Assembly (NCBI GenBank): GCA_009667805.1
Contig: CM019063.1
Span: 86,641,877-86,705,876 of the forward strand
DNA: 64,000 nucleotides
From: Leptobrachium leishanense
Taxonomy: Eukaryota > Chordata > Amphibia > Anura > Megophryidae
Direction of reading: 5' to 3'
In this document: one piece after another, positions 34,324 to 45,164 of the stretch
Layout of the letters: the number at the start of each line of letters is the position of its first letter
Numbering within the stretch: position 1 is the first letter of the stretch
Translations under genes and position numbers: made by a program
The notes under the pieces: model-generated
Seen by the model: the letters and a program-made list of their open reading frames with translations, nothing else
Databases searched by the model: none
Told to the model about the DNA's origin: nothing

Positions 34324-34661
34324 GGCCGGGGTCAAACGAGCACACTATGTGCGCCTGTACTGACGTGCCTCCCAACGTCCATCGCACCATTGTGGCGCTT
34401 TGATAGGGCCGGCCACACGCTGTAGCGCACACACAAATTGCATGTGCTACAGCGGACGTGATGAAAGCCTCACCGTTGAACCTCTATGACGCACATTCGA
34501 CGGGGCTGCAAAGCGCGATCCTCCATAGGAGGATTGAGCCTTGCAGCGCTGAGAGCACTAACTGCGCTCAGTGAGGTGGCCAGACAGGCGACAGAGTAGA
34601 AGGAACGTCCATTCTCACGGACATTCCTTCCGCTCTTAAAAACGCTAGTCTGACCAGGGCC
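34324..34661. mobile_element. PIF/Harbinger-type MITE
   Basis: Ends GGCCGGGGTCAAACGAGC and CTAGTCTGACCAGGGCC, flanked by TTA (34321-34323 and 34662-34664). The interior has a foldback around GCAAAGCGCGATCCTCC and GCGCTGAGAGCACTAACTGC. That interior recurs without ends at about 41573-41735. Confidence 0.8.
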
Positions 34662-34664
34662 TTA

Positions 34665-36085
34665 ATTCACTTCATCATATTACATAAAAGATGGAGGAAC
34701 TTTTGCCAGGTCTATACACCCTCCTGGCTATGGGATCTGTTGAAAAGATTGCCAAAGAAGGCAGCAGTGTTAAAAAAATAAATTTGTTGTCTTAATTTCA
34801 TTGTCAAGCTGTTCTTCACTGTCAGGATACAGAATGATGCCTGATTGGCACTGCATGATCAGTTTGACCTTCGACATGGTCCATGGATGAATTCTTTTTT
34901 TTATGCCCATAAGTGTGGAGTAGTTTGCACCAGGACAAAGTCCTTGCTTGACAAAGTCTTTTTGCAGACGAGGCTCAGCTATGTTTCGCAGCTTGTATTT
35001 CAGTGTACCTTTCCTGTGATGTCACTTGAAATATTTTAGGTTTTGCTCGGAAAACCGCAAAGTAAAAAACTGTCAGAGAGGAGGAAAACATTGTAAATAG
35101 AGCTCAAAATCCCATTCATTTGTTAAAACCTATTGATGTGTAAAATCTGGCCATTTCGTTTAGAGACATTAAATTCTAGACATGGATGCATTGGATGACA
35201 AAGAAAATGTTTGTGCTTTTTTACTTGTCACTCTTTCCTTTTTTTTTGCCACCAAAGCTTGTTTCTCACACTCTGGCAGCAGTTAATGGCAAGCAGCCTG
35301 TATTTTGCCAGTAAATAGTATGAGCTACCATCGCTCCTGGAGCACATGGCAATTTAACACTTGGCTTTAGTGGTTTCATGGCCACACCTATAGACGTCAT
35401 GGTTTCTTTTGCAATATCCCTCGAGATAATGGTGGCTCAGCATAAAATAAAAAAATCATGACCACTTGCCGACTGATTAAGGAGCTGAAACATCTTAATG
35501 TTTTCCAGACTGAAATTTGTCCGAATAATGGGTTCATTGTGTATTGAACAGAATGTCAGTGTTGCTCAGGGGCAGATTTATTGTTTGTTTGTTTTAACCC
35601 ACAAGTAGTCTTGTGACCAGCATTTGCTTGGTGTTGTATATTTTTGTTTGTAATAATTACCCATGTTTCCTATATTCATATAACTTCCACTCCTCACTCG
35701 TAGAAAGATAAATAACACAACGTTTTGTGTTTTTTTTTAAAAAAAAAATAATTATTCAAGGTTTTTTTTTTCCCTTTTATCTTCCTTCATGGTTGCTGTG
35801 TGCAAGGAAATCGCACGTATGAACGAGCATTTAAAAATAGTATGACGTTTCTTTGGGAATTGAACTTCCCTGTCTGTAATAATAACTGAATTGACGCGCA
35901 AACTGACCAAAGTAATTAAATAAAATTTACATATTTTGTTAATATATTGTATTTTATTATGTTTTTTAAAATAATCCGTAGATTGAATAATTCAAAGCGA
36001 CTAAATTCAGCCTATGGTTAATGTATAGTATATAGGCGTTGTTACACAGATGACTGTACTGCTCCTTGGCACAATAAATTGACAT
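34665..36085. other. Unassigned DNA (1.4 kb)
   Basis: One of the longer stretches with no repeat signature and no supported exon; possibly single-copy intergenic or intronic DNA. Confidence 0.35.
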
Positions 36086-36088
36086 ATA

Positions 36089-36941
36089 CAGGGTTATTGA
36101 AAGCGAATCGAAAAGTCACCGTACGTTCGGTGACTTTTCGTTCGCTTCAATTTGGCACGATTTGGCGATCATATTTCAGCGACCCTGCAGTGTATTCAGC
36201 AAACACCACAGGGTCTCCGACGTGAAAGGAAAACCCACCGCAAACCCGACGAACATTCTCCCTAAAACCCGCAAAACCGCTGGATTAACCCCGCTGAACA
36301 CGCCGGAGAAACCCGAGCAGCCGCCGGAAAAAGCCGACACCGCAGACTAATGGAGTGGGGAAAAAAAAAGTTTGTTTGAATGTTTGAAAAGTGAAACGCT
36401 GTTTGCAAAGAAACTACTTAACGAAAAATGTCTGAAATTTACATATAAGATCCAATGAATGATAATAAAAAGGGCTGTCACAGAAAAAAGAAAAACCGTT
36501 AAAAAGAAACGGGAAAAATAATTTTGCAAAAAAATTCACGAAAAATGCCTAAAAGATCCTAAAAAATCTATAAATAAAGACACTTTATACAGCAGAATTT
36601 TATAATCAACGGTTTATTAGATATCAGATTAAAATGGGAATATTTTTAACATTGAAGCCTATGGGATTCACCTGAATAAACCTGTCTCATGAAACCACCG
36701 AACAGCAGGGCAATTCGGCAACTTTTCACTGCTGGTTTTTGTTCTCTGAATAGACGAAGCATTGCTTCTCTATGGGGATTTCACTGCCCTCGAACTGGCA
36801 ACGAACAGGCACCGTATGTGCAGACAATTAGCCAGGATTTGGCAAATTGCTTGCGCTCTGAATGGCCGAATGGCCAGGTAAGATAACCGTATGCTGAATT
36901 TCACTGTTCAGCCACAATTCGGGTCTCTTTGAATAACCCTG
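36089..36941 (+). mobile_element. Long CAGGGTTATTC element (family B, 853 bp)
   Basis: Left end CAGGGTTATTGAAAGCGAAT, with a local stem AAAGTCACCG/CGGTGACTTTT (36112-36139). Right end TCTCTTTGAATAACCCTG. ATA flanks both sides (36086-36088 and 36942-36944). The interior holds CACCGCAAACC-type C-rich sequence, then a long A-rich tract, then GTGTTCGAGG-related repeats. No transposase frame. It shares terminal ~17 bp with the short family A but has unrelated internal sequence. Confidence 0.88.
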
Positions 36942-36944
36942 ATA

Positions 36945-37430
36945 AAGTACTCTATTGCATTGTTTAAGTTTACGACCGCTCTGGTTAAGTTTTCGCCAAG
37001 GTTGGAATAGAGCCCAGGGTTTCTTATTCATATTTAGTAAATACTAAGAGTTTGCAAATAAAAAATGTATAAAAGATAAACACAGCAAGATGTATGCACT
37101 CACATGATATGTTTTTATCAAGGAATCCTTTCAATAGTACTTAGGAGAGCTATAGATATACAGCATGCCCCTGGGGTTCTGGACTAAATCGTTACAGTAT
37201 CCTCCAGGTAACTAGTTAGGCTGTTATATTTCCATTTACCAGAATGTTTGCTGACGCGACTATTATTCTATTTATGTTACCTAGATATTGATTTGTCATC
37301 ACTTTATTTGACTCAGATGTGCCCTTGGCAACACTCTAGTTGTTTTTGTGGGGGATTTTAGGGTTCCACACTTATTTTAGAATACTTGTCTTGCTATATT
37401 GTCTGCAGGACAGATTATACAGCGGATACA
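36945..37430. other. Unassigned DNA
   Basis: No features recognised. Confidence 0.3.
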
Positions 37431-37432
37431 TA

Positions 37433-37682
37433 AAGTCAGGTCCAGAAATATTGGGACATTGACACAATTCTAACATCTTTGGCTCTATACACCACCACAA
37501 TGGAGTTGGAATGAAACAAACACAAGGTGCTTTAACTGCAGACTGTCAGCTTTAATTTGAGGGTATGTACATCCAACTCAGGTGAACAGTGTAGGACTTA
37601 CAGCAGTTTGCAGATGTGCCTCCCACATAGAGCCAAAGATGTTAGAATTGTGTCGATGTCCCAATAATTCTGGACCTGACTG
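37433..37682. mobile_element. 250-bp Tc1 deletion derivative
   Basis: The left part (about 190 bp) matches the outer terminal repeat of the Tc1 elements at 60372 and 62260; the right ~60 bp is the opposite tip. TA lies at both outer edges (37431-37432 and 37683-37684). The transposase and inner repeat are absent, giving a MITE-like remnant whose junction falls at CCTCCCACATAGAGCC. Confidence 0.85.
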
Positions 37683-37684
37683 TA

Positions 37685-38465
37685 TATACTGTTTCCTAGG
37701 GTTGCAAAGTTTTCTTACATTTATACCTAGGTTATATATAACTCTGTAAGGTAGGCAGGTGGTGACTTAATACTTTACTATTGGGTTTTAGCCTTTGTAT
37801 TTTGTTTTTTCAGTAAAGTGCGATGTATTAATTAGGATCTGTACCATATATTGTTTTGTTCATATTTTTTTGTCATACTTATGGGTTTAATCCAAATACT
37901 CATAATATCCTCTTTTGAGCTTCTGTTTTTAGGCTCACCTCTTCTGTCCTATAGGGAAGTCACCACCTTCTGTCTGTGATAAAAGTACTACAGGTTTAAA
38001 ATGTAGCTTATACAGACAACAGCAACAAAAATGTATTTTGTAATGCCAGAAAACCCTGCTCATGTTGTTTTCAGTGCAGTGTAGCATCGTACTCAGCTTC
38101 CTGCCGCATGTATAGTGCACAAAATACGCTCCTTTTAATTTCAGGGTTAGTAGCAAGGTTAAAGTTAGTATTTTACTTAGGGTTAGTGGTATAGGGGTTT
38201 GTTTTAGGTTTAGGGTTACTTTTAAGGTTCGTTAACCCTAACATGAGTGCCGAAAATGACTTTTTTCACTGCACCTAAATTCAATCAGTTCTTTTAGAAC
38301 CGTTGCATTACTATTGATGGCCACTCAGTGGCAACTAGCTGATAGTAAGTCGAAAGCTATGTGCTTACATTACGTTTTATGTAAAAATATTACTTTATCA
38401 GGATATATTGTTTAGTAGTTAAGACCTATATTATAAATAATACCAGGAAAGTGGCATATAAACAC
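37685..38465. other. Unassigned DNA
   Basis: Includes a GGGTTAG/TAGGGTTA-rich patch (38144-38245) resembling degenerate telomere-like words, too irregular to call. No genes. Confidence 0.3.
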
Positions 38466-38468
38466 ACA

Positions 38469-39378
38469 CAGGGTTATTCAAAGAGATCCGAATGGCTGCC
38501 GAAAGGTAACCGAACACTGAAAATCAGCGTTCGGTTACCTTTCTTGGCCATTCGGCTATCCAGAGAGCAGGCAATTCGCCAAATGTTGGCTAATTGCCTG
38601 CACATACGGTGCCTGTTCGGTGCCTGTTCGAGGGCAGTGAAATCCCCATAAAAAAGCACTGCTTCGGCTATTCAGAGAACAAAAACCAGCAGTGAAAATT
38701 TGCTAAAATGCCTGCCATTCGGTTGCTTCATTCGGCAGGTTTATTCAGGGGAATCCCATAGGCTTCCATGTTAAAAAATATTCTCGTTTTAATTCAATAT
38801 CTAATAAACCGTTTATTATAATATCCTGCAGTAAAAAGTCTCTTTATTTATAGATTTATTTTTTTAGGATCTTTTAAGCATTTTTCGGGATTTGTTTTGC
38901 AAAACAAATTCTCTTTTTTTTAACGTTTTTTCTGTTTTCTGTAACAGCCCTTTTTATTATCATTAATTGGATCTCATATATAAATTTCAGACATTTTCAC
39001 TCAGTAGTTTCTTTGCAAACACGTTTCACTTTTCAAACATTCAAGCGTACTGTTTTGTTTTTTCCATTCCATTCGTCTGCGGTGTCGGGTTTTTCCGGCA
39101 GCTGCTCTGCGCTCTGATCAGCTCCTGCTCGGGTTTTTCCGGCGTCTTCGCAGGTTTAATCCAGATATTTTTGCTGGTTTCGGTGTGCATTCGCCTAGGT
39201 TTTTCGGTGAGTGTTCGGCAGGTTTTCGGCGGCTTTTCCCTGCATTACGACGGCCCTGTGGTGCTTGCCGAATACACCGCAGGGTCGCTGGAATGGGATC
39301 GCCATATCGCACCGAATTGAAGAGAATGAAAAGTCACTGAACGTGCGGTGGCTTTTCGATTCTCTTTGAATAACCCTG
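38469..39378 (-). mobile_element. Long CAGGGTTATTC element (family B, 910 bp, reversed)
   Basis: Same family as 36089-36941 in opposite orientation. Ends CAGGGTTATTCAAAGAGATC and AGAATCG...GAATAACCCTG, flanked by ACA (38466-38468 and 39379-39381). The AACCGAACGCTGA/TTCGGTTACC stem near the left tip and the CACTGAACGTGCGGTGGC stem near the right tip are both retained. This is the longest and best preserved copy. Confidence 0.88.
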
Positions 39379-39462
39379 ACAGATTCACCATCATAGTGAT
39401 AATGCATTACGCACAGCATGTTGTCCCCTTCAACAAGTATGATGTCTCTCAGCCAATGGGTG

Positions 39463-39545
39463 GATTATTATACTCTATTTATATAGCACCATCATATTCC
39501 GCAGCGCTGAATAATGGGCACAATCTAGTGTCCCTTCAGACACAT
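39463..39545 (-). mobile_element. L2-like LINE 3' tail fragment
   Basis: ATTATTATACTCTATTTATA followed by TAGCACCATCATATTCCGCA matches the 3' tail of the L2-like insert at 3392-3450. Only the tail is present. Confidence 0.6.
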
Positions 39546-39734
39546 ACAAAGTAAATAATTTTATAAATTACCGTTGTTGCACATTTGAAGAAATAGGTAG
39601 GGATGCACCGATACCACTTTTTTAAGACCGAGTACGAGTACCTATACTTTTTTTCAAGTACTCACCGATACCGAGTACCGATACTTTTTTATGTCATGTG
39701 ACCGCTTTCCAATAAGAGCAGACCTCATATAAAA

Positions 39735-40890
39735 ATGCCCCAGCTCTCATAGCACATGGATATGCCCCCCAGCTCATGGATATGCCCCACAGCTCATGGA
39801 TATGCCCCCAGCTCATGGATATGCCTCCCAGCTCATGGATATGCCTCCCAGCTTTTATGGATTATGCCCCCAGCTCTCATGGATATGCCCCCAGCTATCA
39901 TGGATATGCCCCCAGCTCTCATAAATATTGCCCCCAGCTCCTGGATATGCCCTCAGCTCTCATGGATTATGCCCCCCAGATCATGGATTATGCCCCCCAG
40001 CTCAAAGATACTGCCCCAGCTCATGGATACTGCCCCAGCTCATGGATATGCCCCCAGCTCTCATGGATATGCCCCCAGCTCTCATGGATATGCCCCCAGC
40101 TCATGGATTATGCCCCCCAGCTCATGGATTATGCCCCCCAGCTCATGGATTATGCCCCCCAGCTCATGGATATGCCCCAGCTCATGGATTCGCCCCCCCC
40201 AGCTCATGGATACTGCCCCAGCTCATGGATATGCCCCAACTCATGGTTATGCCCCCAGCTCTCATAGATATTGCCCCCAGCTCATGGATTATGCCCCCAG
40301 CTCATGGATTATGCCCCCAGCTCATGGATACTGCCCCAGCTCATGGATACTGCCCCAGCTCATGGATATGCCCCAGCTCTCATAGATATTGCCTCCAGCT
40401 CTCATAGATATTGCCCCCAGCTCATGGATTATGCCCCCCAGCTCATGGATTATGCCCCCCAGCTCATGGATATGCCCCAGCTCATGGATTCGCCCCCCCC
40501 AGCTCATGGATACTGCCCCAGCTCATGGATATGCCCCAACTCATGGTTATGCCCCCAGCTCTCATAGATATTGCCCCCAGCTCATGGATTATGCCCCCCA
40601 GCTCATGGATTATGCCCCCCAGCTCATGGATACTGCCCCAGCTCATGGATACTGCCCCAGCTCATGGATATGCCCCCAGCTCTCATAGATATTGCCTCCA
40701 GCTCTCATAGATATTGCCCCCAGCTCATGGATTATGCCCCCCAGCTCATGGATTATGCCCCCCAGCTCATGGATTATGCCCCCCAGCTCATGGATATGCC
40801 CCCCAGCTCGTGGATATGCCCCAGCTCGTGGATACTGCCCCAGCTCGTGGATATGCCCCCCAGCTCGTGGATATGCCCCCCAGCTCACCT
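39735..40890 (+). repeat. ~20-bp minisatellite with 300-bp higher-order repeat
   Basis: Units of CCCCCAGCTCATGGATATGC and variants (ATTATGC, ATACTGC, CTCTCATAGATATTGC), 17-22 bp each. A block of several units recurs at a spacing of about 300 bp: the run starting CGCCCCCCCCAGC is at 40191 and 40491, and GATATTGCCTCCAGC is at 40384 and about 40687. Open frames up to 210 codons in all frames arise because most units carry no stop; they are not genes. Confidence 0.9.
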
Positions 40891-40902
40891 GGCACCTGGA
40901 GC

Positions 40903-41330
40903 TCTTCATTCATACTTACCTTCCTGAGCGACGCCGGGAAAGTCTTCACGCGTGCAAGCCTTGGAAGGCCCCCAGCCGTGATCACGTGGGACCACGTGAT
41001 CGCGGCTGGGGGCCTTCCAATGAGAGCATGCGCGGAAACTTACCCGGCATCGCTCAGGAAGGTAAGTATGATCACGGAGAGCTCCAGGTGCCCGTCCGAA
41101 TGCTCTATCGGCATTCGGACAGGCCCTACAGCTGCTCACCGTGTTCATACTTACCTTCCTGAGCGACGCCAGGAAAGTTTCTGCGCGTGCGCTCGTTGGA
41201 AGGCCCCCAGCTGCGATCACGTGGTCCCACCTGATCACGGCTGGGGGCCTTCCAAGGAGCGCATGCGCGAAGACTTTCCCGGTGTCGCTCAGGAAGGTAA
41301 GTATGAATGCGGTGAGCAGCTGCAGGGCCT
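40903..41330. repeat. Two tandem CpG-rich palindromes
   Basis: The first palindrome has arms starting CATACTTACCTTCCTGAGCG (about 40911) and ending CGCTCAGGAAGGTAAGTATG (41051-41070), with a centre at CGTGATCACGTGG/GACCACGTGATCG. The second repeats the plan (about 41146-41306). Both arms contain AAGGTAAGTATG, which resembles a splice donor, but no exon is associated. Confidence 0.85.
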
Positions 41331-41572
41331 GTCCGAATGCCGATAGAGCATTCGGACAGCCGCCCCAGCCCCTCGGATGCCGGCAAGCCGGCTCAATGCC
41401 AGCTTCCGTAATCGGGGAAAATATCGGGGGTACTGCACGAGTACCAAGTACTGCAGTACTAGTATCGGTATCGGTGCAACCCTAGAAATAGGGAAACTGT
41501 TATTTTCAGGGATCTTGGAATGACAGAGGATTGGATATTTTCCAATATTTAAAGCTGCACAGGCGCACACGG

Positions 41573-41735
41573 GGCTACAAAGCGCGATCCTCTTATGGAG
41601 GATCGCGCTTTGTAGCGCTGAGCGCACTAACTGCGCTCAGCGATGTGGCCAGACGGGCGTCCGAGATGAAGGTACGTCCACTCTCATGGACATTCCTTCC
41701 GCTCTGAAAAACGCTTGTGTGACCACAGAATAAAA
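41573..41735. mobile_element. Fragment of a PIF/Harbinger-type MITE
   Basis: GCTACAAAGCGCGATCCTC, the CTGAGCGCACTAACTGCGCT stem and CATTCCTTCCGCTCTGAAAA match the interior and right side of 34324-34661. The GG...CC tips are missing. Confidence 0.6.
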
Positions 41736-41919
41736 GTTGGTGGTTTTTTTGGTTTTTTTTTTTTAACCTGTTCGGCAGCTGGTCAGCTTTTTCTGGAGGC
41801 ATTCGGCAGTCTGTTTGAGCGAGTCATCGTCTGCTTCCGGGCTTGTGGGTGCATTCGGTGGATCGACAGCTGCGTTCGGCAGCTTCCGGCTGCGTTTGGG
41901 GGCAAATTTTGTTTTTTAT

Positions 41920-42370
41920 TTAGGGTGGGGCAAATCTTTTTTTTTTGGGGGCAAATTATTTTATTTCATTGGGGATAAATAGGGAGAAGCACTTTTTAGG
42001 GTGTAGATAAGGGGGCACTTTATTTGCTGGGTAGATAAGGGGGCGTTTTATTTGGGGTTAGAAAAGGGGGCACTTGATCCAGGGGGTAGATAAGGGGGGC
42101 ACTTTATCCAGGGGGTGGATAAGGGGGTGCCTTTATTTGGGGTTAGATAAGCCTTATCTACCCCAAAATAAAGTGCCCCCTTTTCTAACCCCAAATAAAA
42201 TGCCCCCCTTATCTACACCCCAAAATAAAGTGGCATTTTATTTGGGGTTAGAAAAGGGGGCACTTTATCCAGGGGGTAGATAAGGGGGGCACATTATTCA
42301 AGGGGGTAGATAAGGGGGTACACTTTATTCAAGGGGGTAGATAAGGGGGTACACTTTATTCAAGGGGGCA
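41920..42370. repeat. ~27-bp minisatellite with an inverted block
   Basis: Units of GGGGGTAGATAAGGGGGCAC plus TTTATTCAA or TTATCCA. At about 42150-42235 the same units run in the opposite orientation (GCCTTATCTACCCCAAAATA), after which the forward array resumes. The inverted block makes the array able to fold on itself. Confidence 0.8.
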
Positions 42371-42960
42371 GCTGAATTTAGGAGTCGCCTTACCGGAGAG
42401 GTGACCCCTGGTCAGCGCCACCACCATCTTCGACCGTCTTCTTCCTGCGGGCCTGTGTCCTGCCTGGCCGGGGATGCCACCGCCGGTGTTCTTCTTCTGG
42501 CACGAGGGAACTACTCATATCAGGCGACTGTCGCACTTCTGGGAAGTCGCTCGACATGAGCGGTTCCCTCATGTGCCTGCCAGATCACCGTCCGGTGCAT
42601 CCTATGACATAATCAGAGGGGGCCGGCCATCTGGCCGACCCCCGCTGATTATGTCACAGAGCGCGCCTTTTGGACGAGGGGGCTGACCGGATGTTCTGCC
42701 GGCCACCATTTTTAGTTCCCCTCTGCCCCGCTCAAGTGAAGGGTGCCGGCGCAGCTCCGCTGGAGTGAGGTGGGTGGGCGCCAGCCATGATGAGGGGTGG
42801 GCGCAGCAGGGCTCCACAGCCTGCTGGAGGGCCTTGCCTTGTACAGGCCAGGTGCTCCACGCCGCGGCCCTTGACAGGGAGAAAAATGCAGCCCCTGACA
42901 AAGGGCCGCCTGGCACCGCTGCTCCACCCTGCTCCATGGACGGGCCGGCTGCTGCATTAT
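42371..42960. other. GC-rich unclassified repeat-like DNA
   Basis: Strong GC contrast with its flanks. Contains a near-perfect inverted repeat, TGACATAATCAGAGGGGGCC with its partner ending CTGATTATGTCA (42604-42656). Overlapping frames on both strands (for example 42602-43048 minus) are proline- and alanine-rich and show no known family. Probably the interior of a DNA transposon whose ends were not found. Confidence 0.45.
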
Positions 42961-43504
42961 ACATATTCTTTTTATAAAGACATTTTGGTAATTTTAACCC
43001 ATCAAAGAATAGCGCATGTCTAAGGCGATACTTGAATAGGTTATACAAACCGTGAATGATCAGAAAGACGTAATGTGTGTGTTCTTCATGGAAACTCCTC
43101 CTTGTTTGTGCAAACCATGATATTCATGTGGGACACAAAATAGCAGAATAACAGTAGTATAATGAGTGGTAATAAGGTTTTCTGTATCTCAAGATAATTT
43201 TTCATTCTTCATAAGATAAAATACAGCGTATACATTGTCAAAAAGATTACAGTAAATGTGAGAAAGAGAAGTAATAAAAATGGTCAGATCTCCTGCTTTT
43301 TGGGTTTTGTAGTGATCATAATGAGATTATTAGCAATGCAGCTTCCAAAAATACCAATAGAATATAAACATAATATCCGTGCTGCTTGTAAATGCAAATT
43401 ACAGTAACAACTTGCATCCGTACTGTACAGGGATTTTCAGTCATTATAACCTCCTGATTCTTATCCCTGTACAGCAGTGAGTGACCCCAGAGATCTCCCT
43501 CTGT
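42961..43504. other. Unassigned AT-rich DNA
   Basis: No features recognised. Confidence 0.3.
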
Positions 43505-43507
43505 TTA

Positions 43508-43933
43508 GGCTGGGGTCAGACCAGCGCACTTTTAACGTGCGTTCTGGCGCTCTTAATCACGGCCACACTAGCAGCAAATGACGGGCAATGACAGCCAATA
43601 TACGAAGTACGGTCGCACGAAAGTCCGGCTGCGCAACGCAAGTGGAAAATGAACGCATTTTTTCGAGAACGCAGAACCGCTAGTACGGACGTACAGAGTG
43701 CGCTGCGCCCGCTAGCGGTGTGTGTGTGTGATTTGGAGATGTCAGACCCTGCTCGTGTCCGGCCAACATAACGTCCAGACGCAAAAAGTTTCCTGGTTTG
43801 GATTCGTAAAACATCACGCACGAAAATGCGCATCGTATGACCGTTTTCGCATATTCCGTGAAAAAATACATCAATGCGTTTGGACGCACTTTTTTACGTT
43901 CGCGTGTAAAAATACTTTCGTTTGACCCTAGCC
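43508..43933. mobile_element. PIF/Harbinger-type MITE (426 bp)
   Basis: Ends GGCTGGGGTCAGACCAGCGC and TTTCGTTTGACCCTAGCC, flanked by TTA (43505-43507 and 43934-43936). Shares its full CpG-rich interior (ACGTCCAGACGCAAAAAG, ATACGAAGTACGG) with 50841-51268, 52791-53198 and 58802-59226. The frames within it on both strands are coincidental. Confidence 0.88.
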
Positions 43934-43936
43934 TTA

Positions 43937-45160
43937 GTCCTGGCTGTTTAAATATATCATTTTTTTTCTTTTCCTTTCTACAGTCCCGTTGGGGACAGCT
44001 CTTCAGCAGTCACATAGGGTGACCATAGTGAGCAGTAAATGTCAATTTAATTTCTCCACGGAGAAAATGTCAATTCTGCTGTAAAAAAAATAAGTTCTGC
44101 AAGTGGTGTTTCTTGGACTAAATTTAATTTTTTAAAAAATATTTTTCGATGACAAAATATTTATACACTTACTTTTGGTAATAAATCTTATATTGGCTTT
44201 CAACCGAAGAACAAACATTCCATCCACAGTTTCCAGTGTGTAGAACCATAACCTGGAGATGCTTTGGTTGGACCCCTGGCGTGCGCAGCCTGTTACATTA
44301 GGGTGTGCACGGTGCACCCATGGAATATTTATTAATTAAAAACTTATATTGAGAGGATTTTTGCACAAAATGCACTTTTCATTAGAAATAACAAGCCTGT
44401 AATCAGAAACACCGTTTGTATGCTGTTCATCAGGAACCTGATAAAGAACATATAAAATACGAATGTAGGAAGTGAAAGAAGACCGCTTTACCCAACATTA
44501 GGGTGTGCCTGGGCACACCAGGTACACCTCCTGTGCATGCCTATGTGGATTTATATTTACCTCCACAACATATGCAGCTCCTGACTTCATCCTATGACAC
44601 TGCATCTTCACCACAGTAGAAGGTTCTATATTATTTCCGTGCATGAGAACATGAAGGGTTGTCACTAGCTCACGGGTGACCGTTCTCCCACTTCTATTTT
44701 TGGATTGGAGGTGCATGCACAAAATATATTGTTTGTCTAACACGGCTTTGACAAAGATGACCCTTTGTAAAGTGGAAACCATTTTTCAACACTTGCATGG
44801 CATATTCACTCATGATGGATAAAAGATTCACGCCACACACTGGTCAAAGACAAACTGATTGTTTAAACAGACACGAGCAAAGATAAATGTCAGTTTCTAA
44901 TCTTTTGGAATTATGTGTAGGATTAAATGGCTAATAATTCCTGACATGTCTGATGGACGCATGATTGACGATTGGAAGCCAAAGTGATGTGTAGTTAACT
45001 CTATCAGGTTTTTATAGCCTTGCTGTATCATGAAACGTGCAGTCACCTCCAAGCTATACAGCATTTACCCTATAGAACTCCCTAAAAATTCCTTAGAACA
45101 AAGAGGCTTTATTAGTGACTGATCATCAGTCTGAAAGGGTTTGTGTTAAAATTTATACCA
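43937..45160. other. Unassigned DNA with two hAT-like tips and one candidate exon
   Basis: CATTAGGGTGTGCACGG (44296-44312) and CATTAGGGTGTGCCTGGG (44498-44515) look like one terminus of the same hAT family in the same orientation; no opposite ends were found. A minus-strand frame at 44498-44782 is treated separately. The rest is unremarkable. Confidence 0.35.
44498..44782 (-). other. Open frame of unknown nature, possible exon
   Basis: A 94-codon minus-strand frame with balanced amino-acid composition, unlike the low-complexity frames elsewhere. It begins at an ATG right after an in-frame TGA. Near its end a GTTGTGGAG/GTAAAT sequence (about 44558-44573) resembles a splice donor, and the coding-looking part would stop there. 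Upstream, CTTTGACCAG (about 44842-44851) resembles an acceptor, but the in-frame stop lies between it and the ATG. The last codons overlap a hAT-like tip. I do not recognise the protein; it may equally be chance or a transposon relic. Confidence 0.25.
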
Positions 45161-45164
45161 CAAT

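Larger units (their letters stand above)
39598..41484 (+). mobile_element. hAT element with complete ends, minisatellite and palindromes
   Basis: Ends TAGGGATGCACCGATACC and GGTATCGGTGCAACCCTA are inverted. GAAATAGG is duplicated perfectly at 39590-39597 and 41485-41492. Sub-terminal zones repeat GAGTACC/GTATCGG words. The interior consists of a 1.15-kb minisatellite and two tandem ~180-bp CpG-rich palindromes, with no transposase. Partial relatives occur at 21573-21614, 29790-33215 and 32040-32192. Mobilisation would need an outside hAT transposase. Confidence 0.9.

Noticed and set aside
38144..38245. TTAGGGTTAG-like words suggesting an interstitial telomere array
   Set aside because: Words are irregular and few; no tandem TTAGGG run exists.
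39735..40890. Possible CRISPR-like array from regularly recurring units
   Set aside because: Units are contiguous with no unique spacers, and the context is a eukaryotic hAT transposon.
39756..41346. Several open frames of 100-210 codons, some overlapping in all frames
   Set aside because: They are translations of a ~20-bp minisatellite and a palindrome. All frames are open on the plus strand and partly on the minus strand, with repetitive peptides and no start or domain logic.
42602..43048. 148-codon minus-strand frame in GC-rich DNA
   Set aside because: GC-rich palindromic sequence lacks stops by composition; three other frames overlap it.
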